From assembly GCF_040869045.1 (NCBI RefSeq), contig NC_090324.1, positions 55,457,346-55,521,345 of the forward strand: a stretch of 64,000 nucleotides of DNA, read 5' to 3'. The position numbers and the translations under genes were made by a program. This DNA comes from Eurosta solidaginis. Lineage: Eukaryota; Arthropoda; Insecta; Diptera; Tephritidae. Shown piece after piece: positions 1 to 11,280 of this stretch (its first letter is position 1; every line of letters starts with the position of its first letter). The notes below the pieces were generated by a model, which worked only from the letters and a program-made list of their open reading frames with translations, was not told the DNA's origin and searched no databases.

Positions 1-1416
1 TAATACCTGCAAAGATTTCAAGGTTTTTTATTTCGCCCTGCAGAACTTTTTCATTTTCTTCTACTTAATATGGTAGGTGTCACAACCATTTTACAAAGTT
101 TTTTCCAAAGTTATATTTCGCGTCAATAAACCAATCCAATTACCATGTTTCATCCCTTTTTTCGTATTTGGTATAGAGTTATGTCATTTTTTTCATTTTT
201 CGTAATTTTCGATATCGAAAAAGTGGGTGTGGTCATAGTCGGATTTCGTTCATTTTTTATACCAAGATAAAGTGCGTTCATATAAGTACGTGAACTAAGT
301 TCAGTAAAGATATGTCGATATTTGCTGTAGTTATCGTGTTAACGGCCATGCGGAAGGACAGACGGACGACCGTGTATAAAAACTGGGCGTGGCTTCAACC
401 GATTTCACCATTTTCACAGAAAACAGCGTCATAAAATCCATGCCTCTACCAAATTTCAAAGGAATTGGTAAATTTTTGTTCGACTTATGGCATTAAAAGT
501 ATCATAGACAAATTAAATGAAAAAGGGCAGAGCCACGCCCATTTTGAAATTTTCTTTTATTTTTGTATTTTGTTGCACAATATTATTACTGGAGTTGAAT
601 GTTGACATAATTTACTTATATACTGTAAAGATATTAAATTTTTTGTTAAAATTTTACTTAAAAAAAAAAAATTTTTTAAAGTTGGCGTGGTCCTTCTCCG
701 ATTTTGCTAATTTTTATTAAGCGTACATATAGTAATCATCATCATCATCATCATCATTTATTTAAAAGTTCGTTATTAGTAAGTAAGATAACATAACCTT
801 TTATCGTACAACACAAAATTATTACAAGTCAAGTGAATCGTATTCATTTATAAATATACATACATATAATTAATTTAACAAATTTTAAACAGAATAAGTA
901 ATAGGAGTAACGTTCCTGCCAAATTTCATCAAGATATCTTCAACGACTGCCAAATTATAGCTTGCAAAATTTAAATTACCTTCTTTTAAAAGTGGGCGGT
1001 GCCACGCCCATTGTCCAAAATTTTACTAATTTTCAATTCTACCTCATAAATTCAACTCATCTATCACTTTTTCTGTCTTCGGTAATGAATTATTGCACTT
1101 TTTCGGTTTTTCGAAATTTTCCATATCGAAAAAGTGGGCGTGGTTATAGTGCGATATCGTTCATTTTGATAAGCGATCTGAGATGAGTGCTCAGGAACCC
1201 ACATACCAAATTTCATCAAGATACCTCAAAATTTACTCAAGTTATCGTGTTAACGGACGGACGGACGGACGGACATGGCTCAATCAAATTTTTTTTCGAT
1301 CCTGATGATTTTGATATATGGAAGTCTATATCTATCTCGATTCCTTTATACCTGTACAACCAACCGTTATGCAATCAAACTTAATATACTCTGTGAGCTC
1401 TGCTCAACTGAGTATA
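1..1416 (-). mobile_element. HINE (DINE-1-like Helentron-associated element), copy 1, window-truncated
   Basis: The 5' half of a non-autonomous element lies on the minus strand and is cut by the window edge. Its 5' terminus at 1385-1416 is a hairpin with a TATACTC/GAGTATA stem. A (GTCC)n microsatellite follows at 1255-1274, next to the string GTTAACACGATAACTTGAG. After that come several blocks with 'GGGCGTGGC' and 'CGATATCGAAAA' motifs and an (ATC)n run at 736-758. Terminal hairpin, GTCC microsatellite and 'CACGCCCA' blocks are the layout known for DINE-1/INE-1 elements in flies. The short open frames here (517-720, 962-1186 and others) recur only because the repeat recurs. The 5' end adjoins gypsy A1 integrase at exactly the position seen in copy 2. 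Confidence 0.8.
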
Positions 1417-2421
1417 ATAAACGGACCTTGATAAATACTTTCGTGTTTATGATGTGGTTCTTTATGTAAAAGTACTTTATCTCCGATTTTTACAACTAAA
1501 GGTCGTGCTGTTTTATCGTACAGATTTTTAATTTGTAACTTATTTTTATTTATTAGATTTTGTGCCATTTTGTGCGATTTCTGCATCCTAAACTTAACTT
1601 CTTTGGCATAGTTTTCGACACTATAAATTGGGTCAATTGTTTCTTTTGTCAATTCATTAGGCAAAGTTGCCTTTTTCCCAAAAACTAACTCGAAAGGAGA
1701 AAACTGATTGTCGAAAACTGTGCTACTCGTAGTATTGTGTAGGAAGGTAAAGTATTTTAAATAAACATCCCAATCAGAAAAAGTGTCTTTTAAATATGCA
1801 CGTAAGTATTCATTAAAAACTCTATGATTACGTTCAATTATACAAACAGTTTCGTGATGATATGCAGTTGAAAAATTATGTGTAATATTTAGAAGTTTAG
1901 TCAATTCTTCAAATAATTCATTTTTAAATTCAGTACCTAAATCTGATTTTATGGCATTCATTGTGCCGTATGTTAAAATGAATCCTTTAAAATTTGCTGA
2001 AGCGATTGTTTTTGCCGATTTGTCTGGCACAACAACTGTGACCAGGTATTTAGTTATGTCGCAAATCATGGTAAGTGCGAACTTGTTACCATATTTGGAC
2101 TCAGGTAGGGGTCCTATTGGGTCAATTACTAGTATATCAAATGGTTTACAAGGAGTTGGTGTTAAAGCAAGTTTTTCTTTTGTTTTAGGTTTAACCTTGT
2201 TTAAAAGACAATCCTTACAATTTTTGATATATTTCGATATATCACGAGTCATGTTCTTCCCATAAAATTTTGTTCGTAGTTTTGCGTAAAGTCTTTTAAT
2301 TCCCCAATGTCCACCAGAAATGGGATCATTATGGTAAATTTTCATTAGCTTTAAGTTTGTATCTTTATCTGTTACTGTCTCCACTCGATCTGTTAAGATA
2401 ATTTCTAATGATTTTAAAATT
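1417..2421 (-). pseudogene. pol: Gypsy A1 integrase (pol C-terminal part)
   Basis: Minus-strand integrase of a 17.6/297-like gypsy element. The HHCC zinc finger is visible (HNDPISGGH, then CKDC). The D,D,E core follows as VIDPIGPLP, IKSDLGTE and ERNHRV, and the C-terminal region runs up to YQGPFII. Integrase would insert the element cDNA into the host genome. The frame is open for about 326 residues, but it is cut at the C-terminus by the HINE and separated from RNase H by a Penelope insertion. The remaining C-terminal residues for this copy should lie left of the window, by analogy with A2 (8856-8952). The sequence is very close to A2 at 11281-12284. Confidence 0.9.
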
Positions 2422-3026
2422 TAATATATATTTTTGCCGGCTCGAGGTCAATTAAAAAATAAACACAAGTTTTCTTTAAAAATCCGATATATTTCGGTTA
2501 CTCCGCGGTAACCGTCCTCAGTGATATAAACTGCAAAATCTATACAAACAAATAACATTATATAAACAAAATATTGATCAAACAGTAACAACAAATGACA
2601 TACATTAATTTTCACGTCCTCTTGCTTAGGCGTGGAGTTTGTTACTACTTTATTTGTAATTAAATGTCTGTAAATAAGCGCGATGTTGTCCGTGTCAGTC
2701 TTGTAGTTCAGTCGTATATTTGGCGGAGTATTTATAATGTGTAACATTTCAAGTGAGAAACGCTTGGAATAATTTGCTCCTTGCTGTAAGATGGATGCTT
2801 TAGCGAAATTGGGAGAGTGTCCGCTCGGTGCACAGTGTGCCATTAGCGCAGTTTTACGTGTAAAAGAATTTTGGCATTGTTTGGTGTCTGATTTGTGCTG
2901 TGCCAATCGCGTTTTTAATTTTGATTTGGTTGTACTAACGTATACCTTGTTGCACAGTTCTTTCTGGTTTCCATTACATAGGATTTTATAAATGACATTA
3001 CTTTTGTCCATTTCCGGTATTTTTGA
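2422..3026 (-). mobile_element. Penelope-like element, 5'-truncated GIY-YIG endonuclease + 3' end (in A1)
   Basis: A minus-strand fragment interrupts gypsy A1 between RNase H and integrase. It encodes a GIY-YIG-type endonuclease as used by Penelope-like elements. The VIYKILC and KVYVSTTKSKL strings stand for the GIY and YIG motifs; the Gly of the second is Ser here and Gly in A2. Then come TRLAQHKSD, AHCAPSGHSPNF and FSLEMLHI, which match the Penelope endonuclease layout. The tail (2422-2600) is non-coding and ends AT-rich. The frame is open from 3011 to 2448, but the reverse transcriptase is absent, so the copy is 5' truncated. Gypsy sequence (GGAAATAAAATT / TTAAAATCATTAG) resumes on either side, with a short AT-rich overlap that may be the target duplication. 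Confidence 0.8.
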
Positions 3027-3553
3027 ATTTTATTTCCAATATTTTTGAAATTTGCAATAGTATAATATTCGAACATAATATCGTTTTTAGGCCATTCAAT
3101 TTGCTTAATTTTGCATTTGCCGGCTTCTGATTCAAACCTCGAAAGTAATTTCTCTAAAGTCATTATTTCGTTAACAAGCTCGAAACTAAGTAACTCGAGT
3201 TTATTATGTTTAATATGCGCCAAATTTCTTAAAATTGTTGTTTTATTATTTTTGTCGTACGTAATTTCAGATCTCATTCGTGGAACTTTTGTCGTAGATA
3301 TGTAAATTAAGTTGTTTTTCGTCGTTTTTGTCTGTTTTGCTAGGCAGGTCGTTGTCGTTTTGCGGTTTTGTACTGCTAAAATTTGTTTGTTCGATTCCTT
3401 AATCTCATCGATTGTAATACGCGATAGTGCATCAGCACCAACGTTTGATTTACCCTTTATGTAGACTATGGTAAAGTTATATTCTGCTAATTCTAACCTA
3501 ATTCTCGAAAGTTTTAAGATCGGTCTTTCATATTGAAAAGGTATACTAGATGT
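3027..3553 (-). pseudogene. pol: Gypsy A1 linker between RNase H and integrase
   Basis: This minus-strand segment carries the tether between RNase H and integrase. At 3380-3450 the RNase H end is readable (a DALSRI-type motif in 'GADALSRITIDEI'). It is followed by a Lys-rich stretch and by MRSEITYDKNNK near 3277. It is part of the same broken polyprotein as the neighbouring segments. The Penelope insertion ends it at about 3027, directly after FKNIGNKI. Confidence 0.7.
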
Positions 3554-4660
3554 CTATGTTCTGATTTGTCGAAATTTCTTTATTGCGAGATAAATAGCTA
3601 ACAGTTCCAACTCGATAATTGGTTTTTTCTGCTTTGCTTTATTAAATGCTTTAAAAGCGAAACAAATTGGTAAATCAATAACTTGCTGTTCTTGACTTAA
3701 AATAGCGCCACATCCAGTTGTGGAAGCGTCAATGGTAATAATGAATTGTTTAGTAAAATCTGGATATTGAAGTAATTTTGGTGAAAGTAACGCTGCTTTC
3801 AAAGATAAAATGCTCTTTCGCACTCTACATCCCATACAAACTCAACTCTTTTTCTGCTTAATCGATTTAGAGGCGCTGCCAGAGAAGCAAAATTAGGTAT
3901 AAACTGTCTGTAATAGTTTGCAAACGCAACGACTCGTCGTACCGCGCCTTTATCAGTCGGTTTTGTATACTTTTTAATTGCGTTTATTTTGGAGTCTTCT
4001 GGCAACAAACCTTTGGCTGATGAAATTTGTGACCTAAAAATGTAACTTCTGGTCGTAAAAAGTTGCATTTATTTGGGTTAAGTTTGAGATTGAAAGACCT
4101 ACAAGTATTGAAAACTTTTGAAATATTTTTAATATGGTGTGCTTCACTACAACCCATGACGATAATATCATCGACGTACAAAAATGCGACATTGGGTGGT
4201 ATACCCGAAAAAGCTATTGTCATCATTCGTGAGAATGAATTTGGTGCTATATTTAAACCGAATGGAAGCACTTTATACCTAAATGCACCCCGGTCAGTGC
4301 TGAAAGACGTAATGTCGCGTGAGTCAGGATACAAGGGGATTTGATGAAATCCAAAAAAAAGATCTAATGTGGAAAAATATTTTGCTCTACCGAGATTACT
4401 AAAATATCGTCAACTCTAGCTAGTGGAAATTTATCAGCAATGAGTTTTTTGTTTACTGCGCGAAAATCTACGCACATACGATTTGCTTTTTGACCATTAG
4501 TATCTTTCTTTGGGACTACAATCAAAGGACTGTTGTAATTGGAATAACTGGTTTCAATCAAATCGTTGTCTAACAGTTTATTTACTTGGAGATTTATTTT
4601 TTCGCATTGAGAGTATGGCAATCGGTGGTTTTTAACATATACCGGCTCGTTCTCTGTCAA
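3554..4660 (-). pseudogene. pol: Gypsy A1 reverse transcriptase / RNase H
   Basis: Minus-strand RT-RNase H of gypsy A1. The RT fingers carry YNSPLIVVPKKD and CVDFRAVNKKL. The palm carries FLYVDDIIVMGC, whose VDD holds the catalytic aspartates, and the thumb carries FLGHKFHQPK. RNase H begins with FIITIDASTTGCGAILSQEQ and IELELLA. The gene is broken: a frameshift after RVDDIL (near 4400), a second near 3835 and a deletion of about 30 bp near 3570 relative to A2. The first frameshift is shared with A2, while the other two are private to A1, so A1 decayed further after the duplication. Confidence 0.9.
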
Positions 4661-4662
4661 TC

Positions 4663-5440
4663 TTAATTTTTGTAGAAGTTGTTTAAAGTCATTTTGTCCG
4701 TGTCAAGAGCGAAAATGTCGGCATAGTCTATGCAAAGGTCAATTAATTTACTATGAGCATGTTGAGTTATTTGATTTTTTAAAATTGAAATCAGTTTTTT
4801 CGTTCGTTTCTCTTCTATTTCTGTCTTGTTAATTGTATAAACATTGTAGTTTGAAAGTTTTTCTGTCCTAATACTTTTTCTTTTCACATACTTTACATCA
4901 TCCGTGGTGTTAATGACTTTAATTATTGGGTTACTAGAATTAACAATGCACCTCGCTGTGAAAACACCTTTTTCAATTTCCTGCGAGTCCACGAAAAGTT
5001 GCTCGGGTGAATCTCCTAAATCAAAAAGTCTGAATATTTCACATATCGGAGGAATGATGCAACTGTCGCTTTATGTTCCGTGTAGGATTGGTATCGCGAC
5101 TTTTTCATTACCTACGCAAAAGGAAACACTCTTTCTTTCATAATTAATAATGCATTTGTTAATTTTCAGAAAATCTTTACCTAATATGCCATCGGATGGA
5201 ATATTAAAGACTTCATCTACTACATGTAAAGAAAGTTTAAGAGAAAAGTTTGAAAAATTTAGATTTACTCTAATTTTACCTAAAGTAGAAACTGAATTAG
5301 AAGTGACACCGGTAATGTTGATAATGTCGTTTGTATTTAAGGAAATGTTACGGTCTATACATGATATTTTTATTAGAGAAATGTCGGCTTGAGTTCTACT
5401 AGGAAAGTACAGAATTTTTGTGACTCGTTAACTTGTAATT
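4663..5440 (-). pseudogene. pol: Gypsy A1 protease and pol N-terminus
   Basis: Minus-strand protease-to-RT region. The retropepsin fold can be followed as DISLIKI, then HVVDEVFNIPSDGILGKDFL, which resembles the ILG..F motif of gypsy proteases. The stretch SQEIEKGVFTARCIVNSS leads into RT. The Asp-Ser/Thr-Gly active site expected before DISLIKI is disrupted by a frameshift and substitutions (VE..TQADIS), so the protease is dead. One more frame break lies at about 4661, absent from A2. Confidence 0.75.
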
Positions 5441-6466
5441 CTATAAAATCTGAGTAATTTAAGTTTAAACAATAGATGGCTATTGGTGAGGGAAGTTCGC
5501 TTACTCGCTTAGTTCGTCCTCCCCCAGTGTTCGCTCCTGTGGGGCACTGGCGTTTGCACCGCGAACGTTTGCGGTGCTACCTCTACCGTTGGATGATCTC
5601 GAATTGTTACCTCTATTGTTACTATTGTTTGAATTAGGATTTGTATTTCAACGCGTATTATTATTGTTATTATTCTGGTACCTATTTCCGTTATAATTCC
5701 TATATCTTTGATTATTGTTGCCGTTATAATTACTATTGCATGTAAATGGACTATTATTATTTCTATAACCAGTATAGCCGCGATTTGGGTAAAAACCTCG
5801 ATAACTACCACGTGAATTTCTGAATATGTTGTTACCACGTGTTCGAAAAGCTAGAACCTGACGTTCAGTTGCTTCGTTGTTTTGTTCTACAATTAATTTC
5901 GCTACTACGTCTTTCGGATCAGTAAATGCCGTTGAGGCTAAAATGGTTTTAACTAAATTGGAATTTGCGTTTAAACGACACACGTTAACAGTTTGTTCGA
6001 CTGCCATTTCATGAGCTTTCGCTTGAGTGATCCTTTCAATAATAAGAGACCGCTCAAGTGAGTCAGCTAAATCTTCAACTTTTTTGGCAAAATCTGTTTA
6101 ATTGTTATTGTTAACGTGCAACGCTGCAATTCTCCCTGCTACAACTTTCAAGTTGTCTGGTTTGATCTTACTACGTAGCGGTGTTTTAATTTCATTAACT
6201 GAATTTACTTGTCTTGGTATTGCTTCACGGGCTCTACCCTCTAGTTTTGATTTTAAGAATGCTATGAAAGTATCATTTAAATCTGCAGTAGCGAAGTTTT
6301 CAAGTAATGCAATTTTGTCTATAAAAGAATCAAGTGCAAGAGGGTCACCACTGTAGTTTTCTCTAATGGAATTAGCACATGTGTTAATTAAAATTTTCTT
6401 TTCCTTAGGTGTTGCCATGATTTGATCATTTAGATCTGGAGCTGAATTAGCAGAAGGTGAGGCCAC
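5441..6466 (-). pseudogene. gag: Gypsy A1 gag
   Basis: Minus-strand Gag, the structural protein that forms the particle. It starts MASPSANSAPDLNDQ at 6466; a second Met (MATPKEKK) is 16 residues in. A helical capsid region (DSFIDKIALLENFA, FIAFLKSKLEG) follows. The C-terminus is Asn/Gly/Arg-rich (RGSYRGFYPNRG, NNNQRYRNYNGN). There is no CCHC knuckle, as in the 17.6/297 group, whose Gag uses an RG-rich tail. The frame breaks at about 6098 (stop after HVNNNN). It meets an in-frame TGA at 5648-5650, beyond which the same frame stays Gag-like (SSNGRGSTANVRG). Confidence 0.8.
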
Positions 6467-7833
6467 GTTTTATTATTTGGATCGTTAGATCTGATTTTAA
6501 AGTAAAAGAAGTTGAAGTTGGTTTTCCACTATTTTAATTGTTAAGATTTTGAATCTAAATTAGAAGTTGAATTTTTAATGGAAGAATTTTTGAAGCCTGG
6601 AAAATGTGTTGACAAAAAATCTATTTTCCTTGTTTTTGTGACTTCTTCGGTCGGAGATGAAGCTAAACTTTCGTAGCTTGAGGCTGAATTATTGGAATCG
6701 GATTCTGAATTTTTTTGCACTTGCTTACCATTTCTTTGCTACATATGTATTTATCAGAATAGCATAGATAATTCAGTTCAAACTATGAAATTAATGAAGT
6801 ACTTGTTTGAATGTCTGAATTTATATTTAAGCTGAAATATTGAGGAAAAAGAAAAAAAATTGTAAAAGTGAACTGATTTACAGATGAATAGTCGCTAAAG
6901 GAATATTTAACAATTTATTTGAAGAATTAATGAAAACTGCATTATACTTGTATAGAAAAATATTTAAGAAGTAATCGAATTTAAACTTTGCACAAAAGTA
7001 TATAGGTATTAATTGGTAATAATTTCAAAATTATTCTAACTTGTTCAAAAAATCCATTTATATTCACAGACGCACCGCTTTGTAAAAAAAATTCGTATAT
7101 TTTCACGGACGCACCGCTTTATATAAAAAAATCTCACTTGGCTTTTCACGGAACCACCGTTTATATCAAAAAAAAATTTAATTGGTTTTTAACGGAACCA
7201 CCGCATGTATCAAACAAATTTTAATTGGTTTTTAACGGAACCACCGCATATTTAAAAAAATTTTAATTGGTGTTTGGTTTCAAACACCGTTTATATCAAA
7301 CTTCAAAAATTCAGACGTTACAAACTGCTTATCAAGTTCAGCAGTCTTATAAGGTGAAAATTAATATTATGCTTGAAACCGAAAGGTTAAATGTAGAACG
7401 CACCACTTTAAGAAAAATCCAAAATGTATATATATTATAACGCACCGCATAAAAGGAATTTATTGTTTTCTATGCATACAAATATATATGTTATAAAAAC
7501 CTTAGGCAAAATTTTGAATATATACAATATACTTATTTACCGCTTCCTCTGCTTCTATGATGGCTGCCGCTGATGTTAATGCTTACGTTGACCTTCGCTG
7601 CCGATTGTGGTTGCTGTTGCTGGGCATTGCTGTTGATGGTGATGCTGCTGCTACTGCGCTGCCAGTATTAATGCGCTGCTGGTGCTACTGCGTATATGTC
7701 AATTGCTAGTGGTGGTGGTGATGTTTTAAAAAAAAATGGCGATGATATACCGGCGGATAGTGGCGTGGGTTTACATCCCGTTGTATAAAAAATTTTCCAC
7801 TGGCCCCAAAATGTAAAAATGACCGGGCTTCAG
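6467..7833 (-). other. Gypsy A1 5' leader with periodic motif array
   Basis: About 1.37 kb of untranslated leader between PBS and gag. Between 7066 and 7247 the motif ACGGAACCACCGC or ACGGACGCACCGC (plus strand) occurs five times at 39-44 bp spacing, starting at 7066, 7105, 7148, 7192 and 7235. Weaker copies lie near 7280, 7396 and 7440. A trinucleotide-rich stretch (GCTGCTG / CAGCAGC types) occupies 7555-7715. No open frame here is convincing. The array is preserved in A2. Leader arrays in gypsy elements can bind proteins, but no known binding site is recognisable here. Confidence 0.7.
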
Positions 7834-7848
7834 CCGTCACGGTCGCCA
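7834..7848 (-). other. Gypsy A1 primer-binding site (tRNA-Arg type)
   Basis: Directly after the LTR end the minus strand reads TGGCGACCGTGACGG. The TGGCGACCGTGAC form is, as I recall, the tRNA-Arg primer site of 412/mdg1-type elements. It sits immediately beside the CA end of the LTR, as a reverse-transcription primer site should. Confidence 0.75.
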
Positions 7849-8247
7849 TGTGAGGTTTCATTTCTGGAACCTCTGAAAAATGATGATGTGCGCTTTGCAG
7901 ACGCAACGCTCTCCATATAAAACGCCAAACACCAAAACACCAAACACCGTATTTTCTCTTTTGATTTTTTTCGTATTCTTTATTCCAATAAATATTTTAA
8001 GTTCTATTTTTAAATGTTTTACTTTATTCAACCAAATGTTAATTTTCACTGACTTCTTTCGAGTTACCTTTTTCTTTACTCTGTCGTGTCCAAAATTCTA
8101 ATAATAATGACCGGTCTTTTCCTGTCGAGCCGAATTGCTCTGTTTCCAAGTTGTCCCAACACCTGGTCCCAACACAGTAGATGACGGGTATTGCAACAAT
8201 TTGGAAACAGGGTGACATTTTTATTATTTGTTAAGGCTGCTGTTACA
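7849..8247 (-). repeat. LTR shared by gypsy A1 (5' LTR) and A2 (3' LTR)
   Basis: A 399-bp LTR with TG...CA ends; the minus strand starts TGTAACAGCAGCC and ends CCTCACA. It matches 17744-18142 over its whole length, also 399 bp. The PBS and A1 leader lie on one side. On the other side lies a purine-rich tract (CCCCAAAAAGGATGA on the minus strand) that serves as the polypurine tract of A2. One LTR therefore closes A2 and opens A1. Open frames on it (for example 7858-8049) are not genes. Confidence 0.9.
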
Positions 8248-8952
8248 TCATCCTTTTTGGGGAAAAGAAGAATTGACATATTGTCAGTTTTGTAACATTC
8301 TTCTTTGGCCATAAACTTATAAAAATTGTTGCGAACAAACAAATATATATTTATATTAGGGTGTACCTTCCCTTTTTAATTCGTGGGTTCGGAACCATTT
8401 TTATTATTAATTGAAAAAAAACTTAGAACTAAAATACTTGAATTTTAGTTACATTTTTGTTTAAAATAGTCTGTTTGTTGTTTGTGTTTTTTTGTTTGAA
8501 TTTTTCTTTGTATATTTTTCTTTTAATATCAACTTAAGTTTTTTATTTGTTTATAAAGTATTAATTTGTTACATGTAGAATATGTTTTTGTTTGTAGCTT
8601 GGTAAATACAATTTGTTCGATAATAGGCTAAGCTTTTGTTAAACGTTTTTTTTTTGCTTGTACTATAATTTTGATAGTTTACATTTTTCATTTTAATGTA
8701 CAAAATTTTTGTGCTATTTTTTTTTTTTTATTTTTATATATATTTTTGTGCCATCGTGGCTATTGAAAAATGAAGAAAATGAAACTATTGCTAAAAAAAA
8801 TTTGGATTTTTCTTTAAGCCTAATTTAAGGTTTAATCAGGGTATTGAATTAATGTTAATTGACTTTACTTAGGCGATTTTTATGTACTACTTTTTCTTTG
8901 TTTTTAACTTCATCGAAAATAGTTACGTTAGGTTCGTTAATTTTAGTTATAA
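8248..8952 (-). pseudogene. pol: Gypsy A2 pol C-terminus and 3' untranslated region
   Basis: From 8952 down to 8856 the minus strand reads TKINEPNVTIFDEVKNK...VVHKNRLSKVN followed by a stop. This is the C-terminal end of a gypsy integrase and continues the frame that stops at YQGPFII at 11281 on the far side of the HINE. From 8855 to 8248 the sequence is AT-rich and non-coding, with no env frame, and it ends in a polypurine-like tract next to the LTR. So A2 is a gag-pol element without env. Confidence 0.75.
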
Positions 8953-11280
8953 CAAGTAAGGAAGGTTAAGCGCGGGTGTAACCGAACATTACATGGCAAC
9001 ATAAGGGAAAATAACCATGTAGGAAAATGAACCGAGGGAAACGCTGGAATGTGTTTGCATGACATGTGTATCAAATGAAAGGCCGTAAAGAGTATTTCAT
9101 AAAGGAGTGGGCCATAGTTCTATAGGTGGACGCCATTTATGGAGATCGCCATAAAGGTGGATCAGGGTTGACTCTAGAATTTGTTTGTACGATATGGGTA
9201 TCAAATGAAAGGTGTTAATGAGTATTTTAAAAGGGAGTAATCCTTAGTTCCATAGGTGGACGCCGTTTCGAGATATCTCCATAAATGTGGACCAGGGGTG
9301 ACGCTAGAATTTGTTCGTACAATATGGTTATCAAAAAAAAGGTGCTAATGAGTATTTTAAAAGGGAGTGATCCTTAGTTCCATAGGTGGACGCCGTTTCG
9401 AGATATCGCCATAAAGGTGGACCAGGAGTGACCCTAGAATTTGTTTGTACGATATAGATATCAAATTAGAGGTATTAATGAGGGTTTTAAAAGGGAGTGG
9501 TGGTAGTTGTATAGGTGGTCGCTTTTTCGATATATCGCCATAAAGGTGGACCAGGGGTGACTCTAGAATGCGTTTGTACAATATGGGTATCAAACGAAAG
9601 GTGTTAATGAGTATTTTAAAAGGGAGTGGGCCTTAGTTCTATAGGTGGACGCCGTTTCGAAATATCGCCATAAAGGTGGACCAGGGGTAACCCTAGAATG
9701 TGTTTGTACGATATTTGTATCAAATTAAAGGTATTAATGAGAGTTTTAAAAGGGAGTGGTGGAAGTTGTATATGTGAAGGCGTTTTCCAGTTATCGACCA
9801 AAATGTGGACCAGGGTGACCCAGAACATCATCTGTTGGAGACCGCTAATTTATTTATATATGTAATACCTGCAAAGATTTCAAGGGTTTTTTATTTCGCC
9901 CTGCAGAACTTTTTCATTTTCTTCTACTTAATATGGTAGGTGTCACAACCATTTTACAAAGTTTTTTCCAAAGTTATATTTCGCGTCAATAAACCAATCC
10001 AATTACCATGTTTCATCCCTTTTTTCGTATTTGGTATAGAGTTATGTCATTTTTTTCATTTTTCGTAATTTTCGATATCGAAAAAGTGGGCGTGGTCATA
10101 GTCGGATTTCGTTCATTTTTTATACCAAGATAAAGTGCGTTCAGATAAGTACGTGAACTAAGTTCAGTAAAGATATGTAGATATTTGCTGTATTTATCGT
10201 GTTAGCGGCCATGCGGAAGGACAGACGGACGACCGTGTATAAAAACTGGGCGTGGCTTCAACCGATTTCACCATTTTCACAGAAAACAGCGTCATAAAAT
10301 CTATGTCCCTACCAAATTTCAAAGGAATTGGTAAATTTTTGTTCGAATTATGGCATTAAAAGTATCATAGACAAATTAAATGAAAAAGGGCAGAGCCACG
10401 CCCATTTTGAAATTTTCTTTTATTTTTGTATTTTGTTGCACAATATTATTACTGGAGTTGAATGTTGACATAATTTACTTATATACTGTAAAGATATTAA
10501 ATTTTTTGTTAAAATTTTACTTAAAAAAAAAAAATTTTTTAAAGTTGGCGTGGTCCTTCTCCGATTTTGCTAATTTTTATTAAGCGTACATATAGTAATC
10601 ATCATCATCATCATCATCATTTATTTAAGAGTTCGTTATTAGTACAGTAAGATAACATAACCTTTTATCGTACAACACAAAATTATTACAAGTCAAGTGA
10701 ATCGTATTCATTTATAAATATACATACATATAATTAATTTAACAAATTTTAAACAGAATAAGTAATAGGAGTAACGTTCCTGCCAAATTTCATCAAGATA
10801 TCTTCAACGACTGCCAAATTATAGCTTGCAAAATTTAAATTACCTTCTTTTAAAAGTGGGCGGTGCCACGCCCATTGTCCAAAATTTTACTAATTTTCAA
10901 TTCTACGTCATAAATTCAACTCATCTATCACTTTTTCTGTCTTCGGTAATGAATTATTGCACTTTTTCGGTTTTTCGAAATTTTCCATATCGAAAAAGTG
11001 GGCGTCGTTATAGTCCGATATCGTTCATTTTGATAAGCGATCTGAGATGAGTGCTCAGGAACCCACATACCAAATTTCATCAAGATACCTCAAAATTTAC
11101 TCAAGTTATCGTGTTAACGGACGGACGGACGGGCGGACATGGCTCAATCAAATTTTTTTTCGATCCTGATGATTTTGATATATGGAAGTCTATATCTATC
11201 TCGATTTCTTTATACCTGTACAACCAACCGTTATGCAATCAAACTTAATATACTCTGTGAGCTCTGCTCAACTGAGTATA
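8953..11280 (-). mobile_element. HINE copy 2, complete at both ends, inside gypsy A2 pol
   Basis: A complete minus-strand element of 2,328 bp. Its 3' end at 8953 reads CAAGTAAGGAAGG with a nearby hairpin, one arm of which is degenerate here. Its 5' end at 11280 has the TATACTC/GAGTATA hairpin. Between them are about six 130-bp tandem units (9070-9835), the CACGCCCA blocks, an (ATC)n run and (GTCC)n. Gypsy coding sequence on either side rejoins as FII-TKIN if the element is removed, with the break between two T residues. Insertion between T and T without target duplication is the rule for Helentrons. Confidence 0.85.
9070..9835 (-). repeat. 130-bp tandem array inside HINE copy 2
   Basis: About six units of roughly 130 bp, each containing CTGGTCCACCTTTATGGCG, GATATCTCGAAA and CCCTTTTAAAA on the minus strand. 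Units are diverged by single substitutions and small indels. The array is shorter than those of copies 3 and 4. Confidence 0.8.

Noticed and set aside
1815..2265. Plus-strand frame 1951-2265 (and 11815-12129)
   Set aside because: Antisense shadow of the gypsy integrase, which has a clear D,D,E core on the other strand.
2422..3026. GIY-YIG frame as a host or intron-homing endonuclease
   Set aside because: Sequence order and the attached AT-rich tail fit Penelope-like elements, and it interrupts a gypsy gene.
5509..5838. Ile/Thr/Val-rich minus-strand frame and its A2 twin 15406-15735
   Set aside because: Shifted reading of the Asn-rich gag tail, so the composition is an artefact of AAY-type codons.
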